NCBI GenBank assembly: GCA_030695285.1
Contig: JAUYTF010000161.1
Location: forward strand, 1-16,421
Direction: 5' to 3'
DNA length: 16,421 nucleotides
Source of the DNA: Eubacteriales bacterium
Lineage (GTDB): Bacteria > Bacillota > Clostridia > Christensenellales > CAG-138
Position numbers and translations under genes: made by a program
Shown: positions 1 through 5,610 of the stretch, one piece after another
Layout of the letters: the number at the start of each line of letters is the position of its first letter
How positions within the stretch are numbered: the stretch's first letter is position 1
The notes under the pieces: generated by a model
What the model was told of the DNA's origin: nothing
Database searches by the model: none
Seen by the model: only the letters and a program-made list of their open reading frames with translations

Positions 1-13
1 CTTTCTTCGGCAT
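1..13 (-). CDS. Start of an unidentified gene (first 4 codons only)
   Basis: An ATG at 13-11 on the minus strand opens a frame reading MPKK before the window ends. It is preceded by a strong ribosome site (AGAGGAG, plus-strand 20-26) at a 6-nt spacing, and it lies 36 nt downstream of the LRR gene stop with no terminator in between. It is therefore probably the third gene of the peptidase/LRR operon. Nothing can be said about its product from four residues. Confidence 0.6.
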
Positions 14-49
14 ACGATGCTCCTCTGGTGTGATGATTCGTTTATCGAT

Positions 50-1684
50 CTATTTGTTTTTTTGATTCGTTCTGTTCTTCGGTTTCCGGTTTTTCACCGC
101 CATAACCACGATCCCCGCGACCACCAGCGCGATCACGCCCGCAAAGACGAACAGGATCGGGTCGACCGCCTGCTCCTCCGGCTCTACGGTTGCTACAGGC
201 GACACGCTTGGTCGCGGCATCGGTGTCGGCCAGGGTGTCGGTGTCGACCTAGGCGTCCGTGTCGGTCTCGGTGTGCTCGTCGGTTTCGGCGTGGTGTTGA
301 TCGTCGTCTCCGCCCATTCGTTGATCTCATCGGCGGGCAGAATCGTAAGCCTTTGCCGCACCCAACTTGCGACGGTCGAGCGCGTCCACTCAAACTCGAA
401 TTCGTCGGAGCAGTAGATTTTCTCTACCGAGTCTTCGTCGAGAATGCGGCCGACATCTTCCGGTGGCAACCCAAGGAAGTAGACGTTTTTGGCGTTCGAG
501 ATCGCGGGGTAGCCGAAGTCGTAGTCACTGCCTGAGAGGATGACGGTGTCGATGGAGGAAAAATCGAAGCTCTTATCCGTTTTCTTATGCGGATTGACGA
601 TATACCCTCTGTCATAATAGAAGACAGTAAAATCTAGCTTCTCAGGAACTCTCAAAACATATAATTTGCATCCAGCAAAAACATTCATTCCGATTTGCTG
701 GAGTGAATCTGGGAGAATCATCACTTTCAAGTTATTACAAAAGTTAAATGCTCCTCTTCCGATGGATTCTAGCCCTTCCGGCAGGTTAATATTGCACAGT
801 TGTTCGCAATCGCCGAACGCACCACCTTCAATTTTCTTCAAATTATCTGGAAGTACAACCTGTTTCAAATTTTCACACTCGAGAAACGCATTCTTACCGA
901 TTTCAGTTACTTCTGAAGGAATAAGTAGATATTCAATTTTAGAACCAGCAAATGCAAAGGATGGAATAATGCGGAGATTCTTAGGTAATGTAATGCTTCG
1001 CAAGTTTGTGCAATAAATAAAAGCACTATCCTGCAATTCAATCAATGATTCTGGCAATACAACACTAGTTAATCCTTCACATCGAGAAAAAGCCGACGTT
1101 CCAATCACTTCAAGCGATTCTGGAAATCGAATGGTTGTTACATTCCTCTTGAGAAATGCTTGTAATGTGATCGTCTTTATCCCCTCCGGAATCATAACAT
1201 CTGTGACTCCCATTTCAGAAAGCACTAGTTCTTTTGTTTCCGTGTTAATTAAAAGGCCATCAACAACTTGAAATATCTGGTTCCCCGCTTCTACCGAAAT
1301 CTTAAGAGGAAAAAGCTTTAGATACTTACTGTAATCGTAATATGGCTCACCGTTTTTATCATACCCGACCACCTCGCACGAATCGAAGAAATCTGGACTT
1401 GGCAAATCGTTCGGCAAATCATACAGTCGAAAATACGTCACATCTTTTCCAATTACTAGTTCTCTAACCTCTGGTTTAAAACCATCCCGAATACAGTTTG
1501 CCCAACCTTGATTGCTTTCAATCGTTAAAACTCCGTCAGTGGACATGCTCCACCCTTCGCCGTCATTTGCTTCGTAATCCTCATAACCGCCAAGGGCTTG
1601 GGCACTAAAACATGCAATTGAAATGCAAAGAATAAATATTGTCATTAGGAGTGTTCTTCTCGATTTAACCATGCTTTTCCTCAT
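50..1684 (-). CDS. BspA-like leucine-rich-repeat surface protein with C-terminal membrane anchor
   Basis: The 544-residue protein has an N-terminal signal peptide (basic start, hydrophobic core about 12-27, likely cut after SAQA at 30). From about 165 to 350 it carries seven or eight ~23-residue BspA/LRR_5 repeats of the form L..I...AF..C..L..V.LP..L. A unique domain follows, then a Pro/Thr/Arg stalk (about 464-508, many TPxP units), one membrane helix (about 509-530) and a basic tail. There is no LPXTG motif, so the helix should anchor it with the repeats outside the cell. LRR proteins of this class usually bind proteins or surfaces; the ligand here is unknown. The start overlaps the end of the peptidase gene by 20 bp (ATG at 1684 behind AAAGG; an ATG at 1672 behind GAGG is also possible), suggesting translational coupling. 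The 3' third is much more GC-rich than the repeat region. Confidence 0.85.
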   Translation of the reverse strand: MRKSMVKSRRTLLMTIFILCISIACFSAQALGGYEDYEANDGEGWSMSTDGVLTIESNQGWANCIRDGFKPEVRELVIGKDVTYFRLYDLPNDLPSPDFFDSCEVVGYDKNGEPYYDYSKYLKLFPLKISVEAGNQIFQVVDGLLINTETKELVLSEMGVTDVMIPEGIKTITLQAFLKRNVTTIRFPESLEVIGTSAFSRCEGLTSVVLPESLIELQDSAFIYCTNLRSITLPKNLRIIPSFAFAGSKIEYLLIPSEVTEIGKNAFLECENLKQVVLPDNLKKIEGGAFGDCEQLCNINLPEGLESIGRGAFNFCNNLKVMILPDSLQQIGMNVFAGCKLYVLRVPEKLDFTVFYYDRGYIVNPHKKTDKSFDFSSIDTVILSGSDYDFGYPAISNAKNVYFLGLPPEDVGRILDEDSVEKIYCSDEFEFEWTRSTVASWVRQRLTILPADEINEWAETTINTTPKPTSTPRPTRTPRSTPTPWPTPMPRPSVSPVATVEPEEQAVDPILFVFAGVIALVVAGIVVMAVKNRKPKNRTNQKNK

Positions 1685-3332
1685 TTCTCTTCGCCTTTAT
1701 TATAAGGTCATCTTCTGTCATTCTATTCACTTGTATAAGCGTCGAATCTTCCCCGTCGCTATCATGTGTTTCTTCCCTGACTCCAACGACTTGAACCGAT
1801 CCATTCTGAGCCTCTATCATAAGCTCATTGCCGATATAAATCGCTGTATGTTTGATTTCACCAGTTTCATCACCTTGCCAGAAAAGTGTATCGCCCGGCT
1901 TTAAGTTGTCAATATTCAACTCACCGTCTGCGACAGACCAAACTGGCTCTTTAGTTGCTGCATACTGGTACTCTGCCTTCTTAGTGACCCCATAGACACC
2001 TAAATACTGGTCCACTTCCGTAACGGCCCATTTCACAAGCGCCGAACAATCTATTAACATATCACTATAGTACCCTTGTCCTGCCGCGTCTTTGTACTTT
2101 AACCCCACAAGTTGCATCGCCGCTCTGGCCACTTGAGCACCAAAGCTATCGTCTTCTGGTGGAATAAGCTCACCGATCGGTATATTGTGCCCGAATTTGT
2201 TCCCGTTTGCGTCTTTCTTAACATACACTGGTTTAACACAGTTTTCATATATCTGCATCATCACCCGATCATAATACTCTTGAAATTCCCCCACTTTCAC
2301 CGCACCACTTCTTAGGTCTCTGTTGTATCTCTCGACTTCCTCCAAGAAGACTTCTTCTTTATATGCTTTTTGTTGCGCATAAATCTCATTCTGCTCTTCA
2401 TTCTGCGAATATTGTCTTCCATAATAAAGAATCGCTTTCATATCCGACGCACTAAGCCCATCTGTTTGGATTGACCCAAGTTCTGGCATCATAAGTTGTG
2501 TGTAATACTTAGGATCTTTAAGCTCAATTACTACTGGGTATGGATCACCATTCGCGGATTCAGTATTCGAATAAAGATAAAACGTTGTCTCGCGGATTAT
2601 TCGTCCTTTTTCTTCTTTGGTTAGGGTTCCGAGTACTGCTTGCTTTGATAGTTCCTTTTTCACTTGCTCGACAATTTCTTTCTGCTCTTCGGTCAAGTCG
2701 TAGATATCAATTTTTGATGAACCCAAATATCCATAGAAATCATCAATCGCTTGTGCCGCTCTCTTCATAGCTGCCTCATATCTCCGGCGCTGTTCTTCCG
2801 GTGATACACCAGTAAACTGGGCTGGCGATTCTATTCCTGAAACAGTTTCAGCATCGTCTGTAGATGAATCATTATATGGCTCATCGAACAATGTTTCCCA
2901 AAGATGATCTTCACGATCCTTCTGGTCTTGTATTAACTCTAGCCTAACACCAGGTTCATCCTTTTGGATCTCACTCATAGTCGGTATATGATATTCTGGT
3001 CTTATGCCTTCCTTATATCTTGACCGCACACCCTCTTCATCTTTTTGAACCTCGCTCATCGTTGGTGTGCGTCCGTTTGTCCCACCGCTCTTATTCTCTT
3101 GGTTCTTCGTCGAGAAGCAAGCACGATCCGCCTCATTCAGCCGTCTTTCTACTTGATCCTGTTTCAGCTTCAGCGGATTGACCTTTACCTTAACATCTGG
3201 GTTCACAAGATCATCGTTCGATGCTGGCGCAATCGGGACGGTTGCCGCTTTTAGGTTTTCTTTCGTTTTTTTCACCGCGGCGATTAGCATGTTGCTGTCT
3301 AGGTTGCTAAAATTATAGTTTCCGTTTTTCAT
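1665..3332 (-). CDS. NlpC/P60 (C40) family cysteine peptidase with long N-terminal region and no signal peptide
   Basis: The C-terminal ~160 residues (about 398-545 of 555) match the NlpC/P60 fold: catalytic Cys429 in DCSALVKWA, His495 in KHTAIYIG, and Gln509/Asn510 as the third polar residue. The spacing and the LKPGDTLFW block are typical. Known members cleave peptide bonds in peptidoglycan stems. The ATG at 3332 is chosen because AAGAAAGGGG lies 8 nt upstream; a start 14 codons earlier has no such site. No signal peptide or membrane helix follows either start, which is unusual for a cell-wall hydrolase. The N-terminal ~390 residues are charged and partly helical. They include the motif PTMSE(V/I)QKDE(E/P)GVR twice (90-103 and 117-130). 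The gene is AT-rich, comes first in an operon with the LRR gene, and sits behind a LexA-like box. The peptidase domain call is firm; substrate and cell location are not. Confidence 0.8.
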   Translation of the reverse strand: MKNGNYNFSNLDSNMLIAAVKKTKENLKAATVPIAPASNDDLVNPDVKVKVNPLKLKQDQVERRLNEADRACFSTKNQENKSGGTNGRTPTMSEVQKDEEGVRSRYKEGIRPEYHIPTMSEIQKDEPGVRLELIQDQKDREDHLWETLFDEPYNDSSTDDAETVSGIESPAQFTGVSPEEQRRRYEAAMKRAAQAIDDFYGYLGSSKIDIYDLTEEQKEIVEQVKKELSKQAVLGTLTKEEKGRIIRETTFYLYSNTESANGDPYPVVIELKDPKYYTQLMMPELGSIQTDGLSASDMKAILYYGRQYSQNEEQNEIYAQQKAYKEEVFLEEVERYNRDLRSGAVKVGEFQEYYDRVMMQIYENCVKPVYVKKDANGNKFGHNIPIGELIPPEDDSFGAQVARAAMQLVGLKYKDAAGQGYYSDMLIDCSALVKWAVTEVDQYLGVYGVTKKAEYQYAATKEPVWSVADGELNIDNLKPGDTLFWQGDETGEIKHTAIYIGNELMIEAQNGSVQVVGVREETHDSDGEDSTLIQVNRMTEDDLIIKAKRNEEKHG

Positions 3333-3454
3333 TTTTGTACCCCTTTCTTGTGGTAAAGAAAGCGTACAATACAAACACCGCGAAAAATTACGATAATTCC
3401 AAAATTCGGGAATTCTTATAATTCTGAAGAACGCCTAAAAGTCGAGCTTGTTTT

Positions 3455-3483
3455 ATTATACCGAACATTCGTTCAGAATGCAC
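3455..3483 (-). promoter_or_regulatory. Promoter of the peptidase/LRR operon with an embedded LexA-like (SOS) box
   Basis: On the minus strand a perfect TATAAT (3460-3455) lies two bases downstream of a GAAC-N4-GTTC dyad (3474-3463). The plus strand reads CGAACATTCGTTCA at 3462-3475, matching the Gram-positive LexA/DinR consensus CGAAC-N4-GTTCG at all but the last base. The box occupies the -35/-10 spacer, a position where a repressor would block polymerase. The -35 is weak (GTGCAT at 17-nt spacing). A start near 3448 would give a leader of about 115 nt before the ATG at 3332. That leader is AT-rich and shows no gene. Confidence 0.5.
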
Positions 3484-3497
3484 GCTCTAATTTTGTA

Positions 3498-3529
3498 GAA
3501 AAAAGGCGGAAACGCATCGCGCTCCGCCT
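3498..3529 (-). terminator. Rho-independent terminator of the permease/arsC operon
   Basis: On the minus strand AGGCGGA (3529-3523) pairs with TCCGCCT (3510-3504), and the loop can pair further. A run of T follows (plus-strand A 3499-3504). It sits about 35 nt after the arsC stop. Confidence 0.75.
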
Positions 3530-3565
3530 GAGATCTTGCCTGCTATTTTGTTATGATTTGCCCGT

Positions 3566-3961
3566 TTACGCGCCCTTCAGGTTCTCTTTGAGCTCTAAAA
3601 TCTTCTCTTCAATCGTCGATATCGTCTCCAAAAACATCTCGTCTGGTTGTCCCGTCGGGTCACTCAGCCCCCAGTCCTCGCGCCGCTCTGCGGGCAAATA
3701 CGGGCACTGAACCCCGCAGCCCATCGTGATGACTACATCCACAGGCGGCAACTCGGAGACGAGCTTGGAGCGCTGCGTCAGCTCCATATCCACGCCATAG
3801 CGCACTTTCATGAGGCGCACCGCGTCTGGATTGATGCGGGGTTTGAGCTCCGTCCCAGCGGAATAGCTCTCAAACACATCGCCCGCGAGCAGTTTGCCAA
3901 GCGCCTCGGCAATCTGGCTGCGGCAGGAATTGTGGGTGCAGATAAACGCGACTCTCTTCAT
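3566..3961 (-). CDS. arsC: Arsenate reductase, low-molecular-weight phosphatase fold (ArsC)
   Basis: This 131-residue protein has the CX5R phosphate loop FICTHNSCRSQ (Cys8, Cys13, Arg14), plus Cys82 and Cys86 in MGCGVQC and the block EDWGLSDPTG. These match thiol-dependent arsenate reductases of the LMW-PTPase fold, which reduce arsenate to arsenite in the cytoplasm using a relay of cysteines. The C-x3-C spacing of the second pair resembles the short anaerobe/archaeal version rather than the longer spacing of B. subtilis ArsC. The start at 3961 is preferred over one 14 codons earlier because GGAGGAG lies just upstream and the family begins with this MKRVAFICT-type segment. It is last in an operon with two half-permeases, 43 nt after the second. 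A general tyrosine phosphatase is a less likely alternative. Confidence 0.85.
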   Translation of the reverse strand: MKRVAFICTHNSCRSQIAEALGKLLAGDVFESYSAGTELKPRINPDAVRLMKVRYGVDMELTQRSKLVSELPPVDVVITMGCGVQCPYLPAERREDWGLSDPTGQPDEMFLETISTIEEKILELKENLKGA

Positions 3962-4004
3962 GCTGTTTGCTCCTCCGTCACGATAAGAAACTCTTCTTAG
4001 CATC

Positions 4005-4658
4005 CTATTTCATCGGCTCAGCATCATAAAGGGTGTTGATCTCTTCCAAACCCGATTGACCGAGCGCTTTTTCCGTTAAGAACGCAATCAGCGGAATGCC
4101 CACAATGCTCAACGCAAGCCGCACCATCGTGAACTTCAGCCCCATGCTGGAGGCCTCAAACGCGAGCAGCGGAATCTTCGTGGTAGACCAGGCGCCGATG
4201 AAAATCAAAACATTCATCAAACTACTGCCTTTTTTGAGCATCACCACCGCAAAGGGAAACGCCGCGTACAGCGGACCCGCCGCCGCGGAGCCGAGCAGGA
4301 ACGCGATCAACACGCCCTTGAATCCCGAGCCCTTGCCAGTATATTTCATCATGGTCGCGCGGTCAACCCAAACATCCAATAATCCGAGTAAAATAAAGAT
4401 CGGCGGCAGGACGGAGAGCATCTCCTTGAAGCTGCCGAGCGTGTTGTCCAGCGCGGTTTTGCCCAGCTCGGGCAAGACCATTCCTGCGACCACGCCCGCT
4501 GCAAGCAGGAGAAAGAAGGCACCGTAGCGCTTGAGAAAAGGCTTCTTTTGATTGCCCTGCTGACCGCCTATCTTTCCTGCAGTGTTGTTTTGCTGCGCCT
4601 GTTGCTCCGGCGTTTTGGCCGCCGTTTTGTCGGAAAAATCTTTCACTTGCTCATTCAT
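4005..4658 (-). CDS. Half-size permease, second subunit (ArsP/DUF318-like, COG0701 type)
   Basis: A 217-residue membrane protein. It begins with ~45 hydrophilic Gln/Lys-rich residues, followed by about five hydrophobic helices. Its core segment LLGSAAAGPLYAAFPFAVVM closely parallels LLGSVTLMPGFVAFPLAAAL in the gene before it, so the two proteins are homologous halves of what is usually one ~300-residue permease. The ATG overlaps the preceding stop in an ATGA junction (4658-4655), implying coupled translation and probably a heterodimer. The arsC neighbour suggests export of an arsenic species. The family's Cys motif is absent, so the substrate is uncertain. The C-terminal ~20 residues are cytoplasmic or hydrophilic. 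Confidence 0.75.
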   Translation of the reverse strand: MNEQVKDFSDKTAAKTPEQQAQQNNTAGKIGGQQGNQKKPFLKRYGAFFLLLAAGVVAGMVLPELGKTALDNTLGSFKEMLSVLPPIFILLGLLDVWVDRATMMKYTGKGSGFKGVLIAFLLGSAAAGPLYAAFPFAVVMLKKGSSLMNVLIFIGAWSTTKIPLLAFEASSMGLKFTMVRLALSIVGIPLIAFLTEKALGQSGLEEINTLYDAEPMK

Positions 4659-5134
4659 CCTAACACCACCCCCATCACAACCGCAACCACCAAGGAATAG
4701 AAAAACGCTGCTATATTTCTCGTCAGCGTTGCGCGCATGCCAAACGTCTTTCGCTCGATGGGAATCGTAACGACACCAACCATCATGAGCGTGGAGACAA
4801 ACGCCGCCAGCTGCATATACCCCGCTCCGCTCTTGAGCAGTGCCGCCGCCAGAGGAAACGCGACAAACCCCGGCATCAGCGTAACGGAGCCGAGTAGCGC
4901 CGCCGCGATCACGCCGAGAACCCCGCTCTCCGCGCCGAGCAGCTTGCGGATGGTCTCAGGCGGAAAGATGGCAATCGCGAATCCGATGATCAGGAATATG
5001 ACCAGAACCTGCGGCAGGATGCTCTCAAACGATCTCCATGCCTTCATCAGCGCGGCTTTCGTCTTCTGCCGGTCTTTAAAGAACGAAATTGCGAGCCCTA
5101 TGATGGCAAGCGCGTAAAGGATATAAGTAAACAA
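4655..5134 (-). CDS. Half-size permease, first subunit (ArsP/DUF318-like), TTG start
   Basis: A 159-residue protein with about five membrane helices and the family-like core LLGS..LMPGFVAFPLAAALLKSG. The preferred start is TTG at 5134: GGAGGAG lies exactly 6 nt upstream, whereas the ATG at 5176 would put that ribosome site inside the coding region and add 14 hydrophilic residues. It overlaps the second half-permease by 4 bp and is read with arsC. Single-chain relatives (ArsP, COG0701 permeases) export organoarsenicals or related metabolites. This split, cysteine-free pair may carry something else. No arsR-like gene is visible beside it. Confidence 0.75.
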   Translation of the reverse strand: MFTYILYALAIIGLAISFFKDRQKTKAALMKAWRSFESILPQVLVIFLIIGFAIAIFPPETIRKLLGAESGVLGVIAAALLGSVTLMPGFVAFPLAAALLKSGAGYMQLAAFVSTLMMVGVVTIPIERKTFGMRATLTRNIAAFFYSLVVAVVMGVVLG

Positions 5135-5348
5135 TCGTAGCTCCTCCGGTTCGAATGGTTTTAAACAGATCCGCATTGCAGTAAAAGATTCTGAAAAAAT
5201 CTCTTTCAGCAGGCGTAAAGCGTTCTTGTGGTTCAGCGCGGGCAGGATGCTTGGATCCTATCCGCTCATCCTATCCCCCGTCCGGATGTCTCGTCTGTCG
5301 TTTTTCCAACGCAATGTTAAAAGCGATTTTTTTGTATCAGTGAAACCC

Positions 5349-5376
5349 AGTATGGAGATAATCCGCGATTTGTCAA
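5349..5376 (-). promoter_or_regulatory. Candidate promoter of the permease/arsC operon, and its leader
   Basis: TTGACA (5376-5371) and CATACT (5354-5349) are separated by 16 nt on the minus strand. Upstream, TGACAA occurs twice, 13 bp apart. The ~200-nt leader (5135-5345) has no gene. It holds a 9-bp direct repeat, GGATAGGAT, twice at a 13-bp period (5255-5276), of unknown role. The stretch 5135-5445 is otherwise empty apart from the Feo terminator. Confidence 0.4.
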
Positions 5377-5407
5377 TATGACTTGTCACGGAAAAACGGC
5401 GAAGCAC

Positions 5408-5432
5408 AAAAAAACCGCCGGAGATCCGGCGG
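5408..5432 (-). terminator. Terminator of the Feo operon
   Basis: On the minus strand CCGCCGGA and TCCGGCGG form a perfect 8-bp stem (5432-5415) followed by seven T (plus-strand A 5408-5414). It sits just after the stop of the Cys-rich FeoB companion at 5446. Confidence 0.85.
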
Positions 5433-5445
5433 AATCGAGCGCATG

Positions 5446-5610
5446 TTATTTTTCTTTGGCTTGTTCCGTGCAGTTTTCCCGCACACTGCAGCCTGCGCAG
5501 TCGCTGCCACCGCAACACGCACCGGAGGATTTCCGCCGGATGGCCCAACGCACCGCGAGAAACATTGCAAACGCAATGAGCGCAAGAATGAAATAATCCG
5601 CGGCATTCAC
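5446..5610 (-). CDS. FeoB-associated Cys-rich membrane protein
   Basis: A 54-residue protein starting at a GTG (5610-5608) that overlaps the feoB stop (GTGA). It consists of one N-terminal membrane helix (ADYFILALIAFAMFLAVRWAI), a basic patch (RRK), then a cytoplasmic Cys cluster CC..SDC.GC.....C. This layout matches the small FeoB-associated family (PF12669-like) found next to feoB in many Firmicutes. It is thought to assist ferrous-iron transport or iron handling, but the mechanism is not established. The longer frame from ATG 5667 would overlap feoB by 61 nt and lacks support. Confidence 0.8.
   Translation of the reverse strand: MNAADYFILALIAFAMFLAVRWAIRRKSSGACCGGSDCAGCSVRENCTEQAKEK

Noticed and set aside
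193..393. Repetitive GT/CG-rich stretch as a possible DNA repeat array or CRISPR
   Set aside because: The periodicity comes from codons for the Thr-Pro-Arg stalk of the LRR protein; there are no spacers or conserved repeats.
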